From assembly GCA_900757465.1 (NCBI GenBank), contig CAAENY010000142.1, forward strand, positions 1 to 23,732: a stretch of DNA of 23,732 nt, in the 5' to 3' direction. Under the pieces are notes generated by a model. The model saw only the letters and a list, made by a program, of their open reading frames with translations. It did not search any database and was not told the origin of the DNA. How positions within the stretch are numbered: position 1 is the first letter of the stretch; every line of letters starts with the position of its first letter. Made by a program: the position numbers and the translations under genes. This DNA is from an uncultured Collinsella sp. Its GTDB lineage: Bacteria; Actinomycetota; Coriobacteriia; Coriobacteriales; Coriobacteriaceae. Shown piece by piece: positions 1 to 6,191 of the stretch.

Positions 1-39
1 AACACCCGTGCACCCCCGCCGTTAAAAACCGTGCTAAAA

Positions 40-2688
40 CTAGCAGACGGCGTAGTCCTGAGGCTCGCGGCCGTAGTAGGCGTCCAGGTAGAGCTCCTTG
101 ATCTCGCTCATGAGCGGGTAGCGCGGGTTTGCGCCGGTGCACTGGTCGTTGAATGCCTGCTCGGTCATCTCGTCGAGGGTGTCGAGGAAGTACTGCTCGT
201 CAACACCGTAGTCGGCGATGGTCTTCTTGACGCCGATGAAGTCCTTGAGCTCCTCGAGCTTCGTGATGAAGTTCTCGAAGACCTCCTTGTCGTCCTTGCC
301 CTCGATGCCGCAGTACTTGGCCATCTCGGCGTAGTTGTGCAGCGCGTTGGGGTAAGGATACTGGGAGAACGTGCCCATCTTGACTGGAGCCTCGGCGGCG
401 TTGTAGCGCATGACGCGGGTCAGGATGACGGCGTTTGCGAGGCCGTGGGGCAGGTGATGGAAAGCGCCGAGCTTGTGGGCCATGGAGTGGTTGAGGCCCA
501 GGAAGGCGTTGGCGAAGGCCATGCCGGCCATGCAGGAGGCGTTGTGCATCTCCTCGCGGGCGTGCGGGTCCTTGGCGCCGTTCGTGAAGCTGGAGGGCAG
601 GTTCTCGAAGACGAGCTTAGCAGCGCGCTCGGAGAGGCCCTTGGTGTAGTCGGAAGCCATGATGGAGACGTAGGACTCGATGGCGTGGGTCATGACGTCG
701 ATGCCGGAGGCAGCGGTCAGGCCGCGCGGGGCGGTCATGCAGTTGTCGGCGTCGACGATAGCCATGTTGGGGAGCAGCGCGTAGTCGGCGAGCGGCCACT
801 TGATGCCGGTCTCCTTGTCGGTGATGATGGCGAACGGCGTGCACTCGGAGCCGGTACCCGAAGAGGTCGGGACGGCGACGAAGTAGGCCTTCTTGCCCAT
901 CTCGGGGAAAGTGAAGATACGCTTGCGGATGTCCATGAAGTCCATGGCCATGTCCTCAAACTTGCACTCGGGGTGCTCGTACATCATCCACATGATCTTG
1001 CCGGCGTCCATAGCGGAGCCACCGCCGACGGCGATGATGACGTCCGGCTCAAAGAGAGCCATCTGCTTGGCGCCGCGACGTGCGCACTGCAGCGACGGAT
1101 CGGGCTCGACGTCGTAGAAGCAGTCGTGGGCGATGCCCATCTCGTCGAGCTTGGCCTCGATGGCGCGGGTGTTGCCATTCTTGAAGAGGAACTGGTCGGT
1201 GACGATGAAGGCACGCTTCTTGCCCATGACGGTACCGAGCTCGTCGAGGGCGACGGGCGTGGAACCCTTCTTGAAGTAGACCTTCTCGGGAGCGCGGAAC
1301 CACAGCATGTTCTCACGGCGCTCGGCCACAGTCTTAACGTTGATCAAGTGCTTCACCCCAACGTTCTCGGAGACGGAGTTGCCGCCCCAGGAGCCGCAGC
1401 CCAGGGTCAGAGACGGCTTCATGCCAAAGTTGTACAGGTCACCGATGCCGCCGTGCGAGGACGGGGTATTGATGACGATACGGCAGGCCTTCATGACGTG
1501 CTCGAACAGGCTGATCTTCTCGGCCTGGGCGGGGTGCACGTACAGAGAGGCGGTGTGGCCCGGGCCACCGGCGAGCACCAGGGGCTCGGCCTTGTCGACG
1601 GCCTCCTGGAAGTCCTTGGCGTGGTACATGGCCAGGACCGGGGAGAGCTTCTCGTGGGAGAACTCCTCCTTGGCGGGGTCGGTGGAGGTGACCTCGGCGA
1701 TCAGGATCTTGGTCTTGGCGGGAACCTCGATGCCTGCGAGCTCGGCGATCTTGGCGGCAGCCATGCCGGGGATGCGGTGGTCGAGAGCGCCGTTCTTGAA
1801 CATGGCGGCACGCAGTGCCTCCATCTCGGCACCCTGCTTGACGAAGTAGCAGCCGCGCTTCTGGAACTCGGCCTTAACCTGGTCATAGATGGTGTCGATG
1901 ACGGTCACGGACTGCTCGGAAGCGCAGATCATGCCGTTATCGAAGGTCTTGGAGTGGATGATGGAGTTGACGGCGAGCAGCACGTCGGCGGTGTCGTCGA
2001 TGACGACCGGGGTGTTACCGGCGCCAACGCCCAGGGCGGGCTTGCCCGAGGAGTAGGCGGCCTTGACCATGCCCGGGCCACCGGTGGCGAGGATGATGTC
2101 GACGTCGCGCATGACCATGTTGGTCAGCTCAATGGAGGGGACATCGACCCAGCCGATGATGCCCTCGGGGGCGCCGGCCTTGACGGCGGCGTCAAGCACG
2201 AGCTTGGCGGCGGCGATGGTGCACTTGGCGGCAGCCGGGTGCGGGGAGATGATGATGGCGTTGCGGGTCTTCAGGCTGATCAGCGTCTTGAAGATCGCAG
2301 TGGAGGTGGGGTTGGTCGTCGGGATGACGGCGCCCACGATGCCGATGGGCTCGGCGATCTTGGTGATGCCGTAAGCCTCGTCGCGCTCCAGAACGCCACA
2401 GGTCTTGGTGTTCTTGTAAGCGTTGTAGATGTACTCTGCGGCGTAGTGGTTCTTGATGACCTTGTCCTCAAGAACGCCGCGGCCGGTCTCCTCGATGGCC
2501 ATCTTCGCCAACGGGATACGAGCCTTGTTGGCGGCCATGGCGGCCTCATAGAAGATCTTGTCGACCTGCTCCTGCGTGTACGTAGCAAAAAGCGCCTGGG
2601 CCTCTCGCATCTGAGCGAGCTTAGCCTCAAGCGCCTCTACGTTGTCCACAATTGCGGGAGTAGTGTTTTCCGGTGACTTTTTCACCAT
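40..2688 (-). CDS. adhE: Bifunctional acetaldehyde-CoA/alcohol dehydrogenase AdhE
   Basis: This 882-residue protein is the usual AdhE length. It reduces acetyl-CoA to acetaldehyde and then to ethanol, using NADH twice, so it recycles NADH during fermentation. The N-terminal aldehyde dehydrogenase domain (about residues 15-450) has the catalytic cysteine at C255 in the motif FDNGMICASEQ. The C-terminal iron-dependent alcohol dehydrogenase domain (about 465-870) has the GGGSAMDAGK nucleotide loop near 555. Likely iron ligands are D664, H668, H734 and H748, whose spacing matches that of known AdhE ligands. An AAGGAGA ribosome site at 2694-2700 fixes the ATG at 2686-2688. The family forms cytosolic filaments (spirosomes). 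The gene stands alone, divergent from the transposase gene to its right; the window ends 39 bases past its stop. An inverted repeat at 2781-2810 may be its operator. Confidence 0.97.
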   Translation of the reverse strand: MVKKSPENTTPAIVDNVEALEAKLAQMREAQALFATYTQEQVDKIFYEAAMAANKARIPLAKMAIEETGRGVLEDKVIKNHYAAEYIYNAYKNTKTCGVLERDEAYGITKIAEPIGIVGAVIPTTNPTSTAIFKTLISLKTRNAIIISPHPAAAKCTIAAAKLVLDAAVKAGAPEGIIGWVDVPSIELTNMVMRDVDIILATGGPGMVKAAYSSGKPALGVGAGNTPVVIDDTADVLLAVNSIIHSKTFDNGMICASEQSVTVIDTIYDQVKAEFQKRGCYFVKQGAEMEALRAAMFKNGALDHRIPGMAAAKIAELAGIEVPAKTKILIAEVTSTDPAKEEFSHEKLSPVLAMYHAKDFQEAVDKAEPLVLAGGPGHTASLYVHPAQAEKISLFEHVMKACRIVINTPSSHGGIGDLYNFGMKPSLTLGCGSWGGNSVSENVGVKHLINVKTVAERRENMLWFRAPEKVYFKKGSTPVALDELGTVMGKKRAFIVTDQFLFKNGNTRAIEAKLDEMGIAHDCFYDVEPDPSLQCARRGAKQMALFEPDVIIAVGGGSAMDAGKIMWMMYEHPECKFEDMAMDFMDIRKRIFTFPEMGKKAYFVAVPTSSGTGSECTPFAIITDKETGIKWPLADYALLPNMAIVDADNCMTAPRGLTAASGIDVMTHAIESYVSIMASDYTKGLSERAAKLVFENLPSSFTNGAKDPHAREEMHNASCMAGMAFANAFLGLNHSMAHKLGAFHHLPHGLANAVILTRVMRYNAAEAPVKMGTFSQYPYPNALHNYAEMAKYCGIEGKDDKEVFENFITKLEELKDFIGVKKTIADYGVDEQYFLDTLDEMTEQAFNDQCTGANPRYPLMSEIKELYLDAYYGREPQDYAVC

Positions 2689-2728
2689 TTGTGTCTCCTT
2701 GCGATCGGAGATTTACCCTACGCCTTGC

Positions 2729-2737
2729 ATGATAGCA
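2729..2737 (-). promoter_or_regulatory. Candidate extended -10 promoter of adhE
   Basis: On the minus strand the sequence reads TGCTATCAT, an extended -10 (TGn plus TATCAT), about 40 bases before the adhE start codon. I see no convincing -35 at 16-18 bases. This is a pattern-based call only. Confidence 0.35.
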
Positions 2738-2780
2738 AGAAATTATTCGGCGAACGGTCAGATTCCCGTAAAAGGCACAC

Positions 2781-2810
2781 TAAAACGCTTCAATAAACTG
2801 AAGCGTTTTA
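2781..2810. promoter_or_regulatory. Perfect 12-bp inverted repeat upstream of adhE (possible operator)
   Basis: The arms TAAAACGCTTCA (2781-2792) and TGAAGCGTTTTA (2799-2810) are exact reverse complements around a 6-base spacer. The repeat lies about 45 bases upstream of the candidate adhE -10 and outside the mobile element. The inner half-sites somewhat resemble LacI/CcpA-type operators but do not match their consensus. It also does not match the Rex consensus (TTGTGAAATATTTCACAA-like). It could be a repressor or activator site, or a weak bidirectional terminator, since each arm ends in a short T or A run. Confidence 0.5.
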
Positions 2811-2840
2811 ACTAAAACTATCTGCCAGTGCATCGCCCCG

Positions 2841-2890
2841 CTCATTGGGGACAGACTTACATGAGTGCTTTCACGCATTTGGGACAGACA
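2841..2890 (-). repeat. Left REP-like inverted end of the transposase element
   Basis: This copy begins CTCATTGGGGACAGAC and ends TTTGGGACAGACA, so GGGACAGAC occurs twice, 33 bases apart (2848 and 2881). Its reverse complement matches the right end at 3851-3899 with one mismatch. ATGAGTGC at 2861-2868 can pair imperfectly with the start of the unit, giving a short REP-like hairpin. Confidence 0.8.
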
Positions 2891-3019
2891 TCGATTTGTC
2901 ATTTTGTCGTTTTGGGCATGTTTTTGTCGTTCATTGTATATAAATAGGTCACAGGCTCAGCATTTTGCGTTGCTTCTCTCCTTTTAGGTGTTGCCTGATC
3001 AGTTTTGAAAGGAGAGATT

Positions 3020-3796
3020 ATGCCCCGATGCGCCCGCGAAATTTCGCTCACCGGCTATTATCACGTCTTTGACCGCGGCAACTCCAAACAGATCATTTTT
3101 GAAGATGATTCCGACCGTTATCGTTTTCTATCGGACATCTCGGACAGGTTTGCCTGCCATGACGTGGCGGTTTTGGCCTGGTGCCTTATGGACAACCACT
3201 TCCATTTGATGGTTGATGACCCGTATGACAACCTTTCAAAGGCAATGCAGTGCGCACTGACGGCATATGCTAAGTATTTCAATGGGAAAACGGGGAGAAC
3301 GGGTCATCTGTTTGACAATCGGTATTTGCGGGTTGCGGTTGAGTCAGACACGCAGGCAGTGCAGCTGCTCGATTATATCCATCTCAATCCCGTAAAAGGC
3401 GCGCTCGACTCGCTCGATGCCTACCGCTGGTCAAGCTTCAGGGCATACCAGCTGGGCTACGATCCCTTTGACATCTGTGATGCGGCCCCCATGCTCGATA
3501 TTGTCGGGGGTTCCCGTCGCTATTGCGAGCATCTTAAGGAAGTTGCCGGGCGGATCTGGTCAGTGGAGGTTCTTCCACGCCGGCGGATCCCCGATGAGGA
3601 GGCCCTTTCCGTTGCGCGCGAAGTCCTGCCGAGCATAGATCCTGCGCTGCTCAAGGCCCTGCCACGCCCCGAACGCGATGCCTGTCTGCTGAGGCTCAGG
3701 CGGGCGCATCTCACGGTCAAGCAAATTGCCCGCATCACCGGTATCGGCGCTACAAGCGTGACCAAGGCCACCACTGGCTGGAACGAGGCTGCCTGA
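3020..3796 (+). CDS. REP-associated tyrosine transposase (RAYT, Y1/IS200-like)
   Basis: This 258-residue protein has the Y1 transposase fold signature. The metal-binding HUH motif is H60-F61-H62 in MDNHFHLMV. It is followed by an AYAKYFN segment, with the nucleophile likely Y83 or Y86, and then GHLFDNRY and YIHLNPVKG, which are typical of RAYT proteins. These single-strand endonucleases cut and join DNA at REP hairpins. Residues about 228-252 (HLTVKQIARITGIGATSVTKA) look like a helix-turn-helix, a C-terminal addition beyond the minimal Y1 domain. The ATG at 3020 is chosen because AAAGGAGAG lies just before it. The gene has no accessory tnpB. It looks intact, and the paired ends make past or present activity plausible. 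RAYTs are often domesticated single-copy genes, so it need not be mobile. Confidence 0.88.
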   Translation: MPRCAREISLTGYYHVFDRGNSKQIIFEDDSDRYRFLSDISDRFACHDVAVLAWCLMDNHFHLMVDDPYDNLSKAMQCALTAYAKYFNGKTGRTGHLFDNRYLRVAVESDTQAVQLLDYIHLNPVKGALDSLDAYRWSSFRAYQLGYDPFDICDAAPMLDIVGGSRRYCEHLKEVAGRIWSVEVLPRRRIPDEEALSVAREVLPSIDPALLKALPRPERDACLLRLRRAHLTVKQIARITGIGATSVTKATTGWNEAA

Positions 3797-3834
3797 GGTA
3801 TGGATTGGGACCGTTCGATGCACTGTTAGCTTAG

Positions 3835-3912
3835 GAAAGCACTCATCTAAGTCTGTCCCCAATGCGTGAAAGCACTCATGTAAGTCTGTCCCCAATGAGT
3901 GCCCAATGAGTG
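3835..3912 (+). repeat. Right REP-like end: tandem 33-bp units plus an 11-bp duplication
   Basis: Two abutting 33-base units, 3835-3867 and 3868-3900, both start GAAAGCACTCAT and contain AAGTCTGTCCCCAATG. They differ at two positions. The second unit is followed by a further CCCAATGAGTG (3902-3912), an exact repeat of 3891-3901. The segment 3851-3899 is the inverted partner of the left end. The unit has short internal dyads (ACTCAT with ATGAGT). Confidence 0.8.
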
Positions 3913-3913
3913 C

Positions 3914-3947
3914 AAAAAAGGCGCCCTCCGTGGGGGAGGACGCCTTT
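3914..3947 (-). terminator. Rho-independent terminator of rpmB
   Basis: Read on the minus strand, AAAGGCGTCCTCC pairs with GGAGGGCGCCTTT (one mismatch) around a short C-rich loop, and a run of T follows. It lies about 70 bases past the rpmB stop. It immediately abuts the right end of the transposase element. Confidence 0.85.
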
Positions 3948-4015
3948 GGTAAGTTCTATGTGAACGCGAGGTCTTTGACCCGGAGAGTCCGAGGTACTTG
4001 TTGGTAAGACCTTAT

Positions 4016-4204
4016 TTAGGAGCGCGCAACCTTGCCGGACTTGAGGCAGGTGGAGCAAACGTTCATCTTGCGACGGTGGCCATCGACGACGACGTAGACG
4101 CGCTGGATGTTGGGGCGGAACTTACGGTTGGTGACGCGGTGAGAGTGGCTGATGGAGCGACCGGCAACGGGGTGCTTACCGCAAACTTCGCAAACTTTGG
4201 ACAT
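4016..4204 (-). CDS. rpmB: 50S ribosomal protein bL28
   Basis: This 62-residue protein is a normal L28 length and is part of the large ribosomal subunit. It starts MSKVCEVCGKHPVAG and contains the family core SHSHRVTNRKFRPN. Two CxxC pairs (C5/C8 and the NVCSTC pair) make it a zinc-binding form of L28. The ATG at 4202-4204 is chosen over an upstream in-frame start because a strong AAGGAGG lies at 4212-4218 on the minus strand and the family begins here. It is a single-gene unit with its own candidate promoter and terminator, transcribed away from the pyr operon. Confidence 0.97.
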   Translation of the reverse strand: MSKVCEVCGKHPVAGRSISHSHRVTNRKFRPNIQRVYVVVDGHRRKMNVCSTCLKSGKVARS

Positions 4205-4220
4205 AACTGACCCTCCTTGG

Positions 4221-4240
4221 GCGACAAACGAACATGTCGC
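4221..4240 (-). other. Short inverted repeat in the rpmB 5' untranslated region
   Basis: GCGACA (4221-4226) and TGTCGC (4235-4240) are exact reverse complements with an 8-base spacer, just upstream of the rpmB ribosome site. It could form a small leader hairpin in the mRNA. The evidence is only the dyad itself. Confidence 0.35.
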
Positions 4241-4258
4241 GTTAACAAACAAGCCTGA

Positions 4259-4267
4259 ACTATAGCA
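4259..4267 (-). promoter_or_regulatory. Candidate rpmB promoter (extended -10)
   Basis: On the minus strand this reads TGCTATAGT, an extended -10 (TGn plus TATAGT). A weak CGCACA lies 17 bases upstream. The predicted start is near 4252. The same extended core precedes rpsT in this window, which supports the call. Confidence 0.5.
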
Positions 4268-4528
4268 CAGAAGTCACTCCCTGTGCGCAATCTACACAGA
4301 GATATTTCTCTTTTGGCGATAGTGCCCACGCCACGGCCCTGGACGTAGATCCGATTTGCGTGCAGCAGGGGGGGATTATGCCAGCTCGCAACAAGGTTTT
4401 CAAGCTCGTCCCACAAATATATATAGGTTTATTGAGCGTAGGGCTCCGTTTACGGATTGCTCTGTATTTATGCTCGCAATTAAGCTCAAGGTTGGCTACA
4501 CTATCCCTTGACCATTAAAGGGGTACGA

Positions 4529-4618
4529 GATACCCACATGGAATTACATAGCTGCCAAAGAGCAGCCCTTCCTGTGGGTGTCTGGTCCGCTTTGAGCGGT
4601 CGGGCATCTATTTTTTTT
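4529..4618 (+). promoter_or_regulatory. pyr operon leader with PyrR-type transcription attenuator
   Basis: Two competing structures are visible. A long stem pairs 4529-4543 (GATACCCACA, a one-base bulge, GGAA) with 4569-4582 (TTCC, TGTGGGTGTC). Inside it a hairpin forms, GCTGC-CAAAGA-GCAGC (4551-4566). The hairpin's six-base loop resembles the CNGNGA loop of known PyrR-binding sites, but not exactly. The second structure is an intrinsic terminator at 4579-4618 that shares 4579-4582 with the first stem. In addition, 4529-4535 could pair with 4602-4608 of the terminator. The position directly before pyrR, and the family's known RNA-binding attenuation role, make UMP-dependent control of the operon likely. 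Confidence 0.75.
4579..4618 (+). terminator. Attenuator terminator hairpin before pyrR
   Basis: TGTCTGGTCCGC (4579-4590) pairs with GCGGTCGGGCA (4596-4606) around TTTGA, with one mismatch and one bulge. It is followed by TCTA and eight T residues (4611-4618). The hairpin lies 40 bases before the pyrR start, so read-through is needed for operon expression. Confidence 0.8.
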
Positions 4619-4657
4619 GACTGTGTCAGCAGTCAAGACATGTGAGGAAGGAGATCG

Positions 4658-5242
4658 ATGGGCACGACTTCCCCCAAGGCGGTCATCATGGACGAGACCG
4701 CCGTCAATCGAGCGATGACCCGCATCGCGCACGAGATTCTCGAGCGCAACGAGGGCTGTGAAGACCTTGCTCTGGTCGGCATCGTCACGCGCGGCGACCT
4801 TCTGGCAAAGAAGCTCGCCGAGGAGATCAAGGAGATCGAGGGCGTCGACGTTCCGCTCGGCAGCCTCGACATCAGCTTCTATCGCGATGACTATGCGACC
4901 AATTTCGCTCCCGCGATCCACGCCACCAACATTCCCTTCAGCGTCGACGGCAAGCGCGTCGTGCTGGTGGACGACATCCTGTATACGGGCCGTACCATTC
5001 GCGCCGCTCTGGACGCCGTCATGGACCTGGGCCGTCCGAGCCGCATCGAGCTGGCGGTCCTCGTTGACCGCGGCCACCGTGAGCTCCCCATCTCGCCGGA
5101 CTTTGTCGGCAAGAACGTTCCCTCGTCGCATGAGGAGAACGTGCACCTATATATGAAGGAAGTCGACGGCCACACCGCTGTCGAGATTAACGACGTCGCG
5201 CCGGGTTCCCATGTGGGCTCCGCGCCGCTGGGAGGTGAGTAG
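4658..5242 (+). CDS. pyrR: PyrR: pyr operon regulator / uracil phosphoribosyltransferase
   Basis: This 194-residue protein is close to the usual PyrR length of about 180. PyrR binds pyr leader RNA when UMP is high and promotes termination; many PyrRs also make UMP from uracil and PRPP. The PRPP-binding loop is VVLVDDILYTGRT (residues 101-113). Other family segments are LVGIVTRGDLLAKKLA near 39 and LDISFYRDDYA near 70. AAGGAG at 4648-4653 fixes the ATG at 4658. The gene follows the attenuator directly and is the first gene of pyrR-B-C-K-D-F. Autoregulation is inferred from that position. Confidence 0.96.
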   Translation: MGTTSPKAVIMDETAVNRAMTRIAHEILERNEGCEDLALVGIVTRGDLLAKKLAEEIKEIEGVDVPLGSLDISFYRDDYATNFAPAIHATNIPFSVDGKRVVLVDDILYTGRTIRAALDAVMDLGRPSRIELAVLVDRGHRELPISPDFVGKNVPSSHEENVHLYMKEVDGHTAVEINDVAPGSHVGSAPLGGE

Positions 5243-5246
5243 TACC

Positions 5247-6191
5247 GTGGCGTTCAACCATAAGCACCTGATCGACATTACCGAGTACTCCGAAGAGGAC
5301 ATCAAGCTCATCCTCGAGACCGCCAAGGCGTTCTCCGAGGTCAACGAGCGTGCGATCAAAAAGGTCCCCACGCTCAAGGGCAAGACCATCGTCAACATGT
5401 TTAACGAGCCTTCGACGCGCACCCGCAGCTCCTTCGAGCTTGCCGAGAAGCGTCTTTCGGCCGACAGCCTCAACTTTGGCGGCTCCTCGACCTCTACGGT
5501 CAAAGGCGAGAGCCTCGTCGACACCGTCGAGACCCTCAACGCCTACAAGATTGATTGCATCGTCGTGCGCGATAAGCACGCCGGTGCTCCCTACATCGTC
5601 ACGCAGAACTCGCCCGCGAGCGTCATCTGCGCCGGTGACGGCAAGCACAACCATCCCACGCAGGCCCTGCTCGACCTGTACACCATCTGGGAGCATAAGG
5701 GTGACTTCCACGGTCTGAAGGTCGCCGTCGTCGGCGATATCGCCCACTCCCGCGTCTGCGGCTCGCTGATCCCTGCTCTTAAGATCATGGGCTGCGAGAC
5801 CTACGCCGTCGCCCCCGGCACGCTGCTGCCGCCGGCGCCCGAGGTTCTGGGCTGCGACCACGTGACGAGCGACCTCGATTCCGTCCTGCCCGAGCTGGAC
5901 GTCGTCTACATGCTGCGCGTGCAGCAGGAGCGCCTCGAGGGCGCTCCGTTCCCCACGATTCGTGAGTACCACAAGCTCTTCGGCCTGACCAAGGACCGCG
6001 AGAAGCTCATGAAGCCCGATGCGATCATCTGCCACCCGGGCCCCATCAACCGCGGCGTCGAGTTCGACTCCTATATGGCCGACCACCCGCAACGCTCCGT
6101 CATCCTGGAGCAGGTCTACGCCGGTATCTGCGTGCGTATGGCTATCCTGTATCTGCTGCTTGGAGGTGCCGATAATGGCCTTGCTTCTTAA
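5247..6191 (+). CDS. pyrB: Aspartate carbamoyltransferase catalytic subunit
   Basis: This 314-residue enzyme joins carbamoyl phosphate and aspartate to give carbamoyl aspartate, the committed step of pyrimidine synthesis. The carbamoyl-phosphate site STRTR is at residues 56-60. The mobile loop STVKGES lies near 82-88, followed by HPTQALLD and the aspartate-side motifs MLRVQQER and HPGPINRGVE. I chose the GTG at 5247, four bases after the pyrR stop, because GGGAGG lies just upstream and the family begins near here (MAFNHKHLIDI). The reading frame also continues upstream into pyrR. No regulatory subunit PyrI is adjacent, as expected for an operon controlled by PyrR. Its end overlaps pyrC by 17 bases. 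Confidence 0.97.
   Translation: MAFNHKHLIDITEYSEEDIKLILETAKAFSEVNERAIKKVPTLKGKTIVNMFNEPSTRTRSSFELAEKRLSADSLNFGGSSTSTVKGESLVDTVETLNAYKIDCIVVRDKHAGAPYIVTQNSPASVICAGDGKHNHPTQALLDLYTIWEHKGDFHGLKVAVVGDIAHSRVCGSLIPALKIMGCETYAVAPGTLLPPAPEVLGCDHVTSDLDSVLPELDVVYMLRVQQERLEGAPFPTIREYHKLFGLTKDREKLMKPDAIICHPGPINRGVEFDSYMADHPQRSVILEQVYAGICVRMAILYLLLGGADNGLAS

Larger units (their letters stand above)
2689..3019. other. Intergenic region between adhE and the transposase gene
   Basis: This 331-base gap holds, in order, the adhE ribosome site and candidate promoter, the 12-bp inverted repeat (2781-2810), the left end of the mobile element (2841-2890), and an AT-rich stretch around 2891-2960. The AT-rich stretch contains several TTTTGTCGTT-like repeats and TATATAAATA, which could be the transposase promoter, though no clear -35/-10 pair can be assigned. 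No credible ORF was seen. Confidence 0.6.
2841..3912 (+). mobile_element. RAYT/IS200-like element with 49-bp inverted ends
   Basis: A single HUH tyrosine transposase gene is bounded by an inverted repeat. The reverse complement of 2841-2889 matches 3851-3899 at 48 of 49 positions. Both ends carry GGGACAGAC (or its complement) twice. Classical IS200/IS605 elements have subterminal hairpins rather than long inverted repeats, so this fits REP-associated tyrosine transposases (RAYTs), whose genes are bracketed by inverted REP-like units. No clean target-site duplication was found. The element sits between the adhE promoter region and the rpmB terminator, so it interrupts no gene. Its coding region looks less GC-rich than neighbouring operons. 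Confidence 0.75.
4205..4657. other. Divergent intergenic region between rpmB and pyrR
   Basis: This 453-base region holds the rpmB ribosome site, leader dyad and promoter on the left, and the pyr leader and attenuator (4529-4618) on the right. Between them, about 4270-4490 has no protein-like ORF I trust. It includes an AT-rich ATATATATA near 4420 and the short dyad CCGTTTACGG near 4447. The pyr promoter must lie upstream of 4529. A weak TACACT at 4497-4502 is one possible -10, but no good -35 is visible. Confidence 0.6.

Noticed and set aside
1..39. Possible adhE terminator at the left edge
   Set aside because: Only 39 bases are available, and no complete stem with a T run could be drawn on the minus strand.
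31..2676. Long plus-strand open frame opposite adhE (881 codons)
   Set aside because: It mirrors adhE exactly, is low-complexity (rich in V, G, L, D, H) with no family motif, and is the codon-bias shadow expected in GC-rich DNA.
3835..3912. CRISPR-like array at the 33-bp repeats
   Set aside because: The repeats are directly adjacent with no spacers, and no cas gene is nearby.
4063..4416. Minus-strand extension of an ORF overlapping rpmB
   Set aside because: It is out of frame with rpmB and has no ribosome site or conserved motif; rpmB explains the coding signal.
4378..4518. 46-codon ORF before the pyr leader with a G-rich sequence upstream (starts MPARNKVFKL)
   Set aside because: It ends before the attenuator and would lie largely upstream of the likely pyr transcript start. 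Its sequence resembles no known leader peptide and shows no run of regulatory codons.
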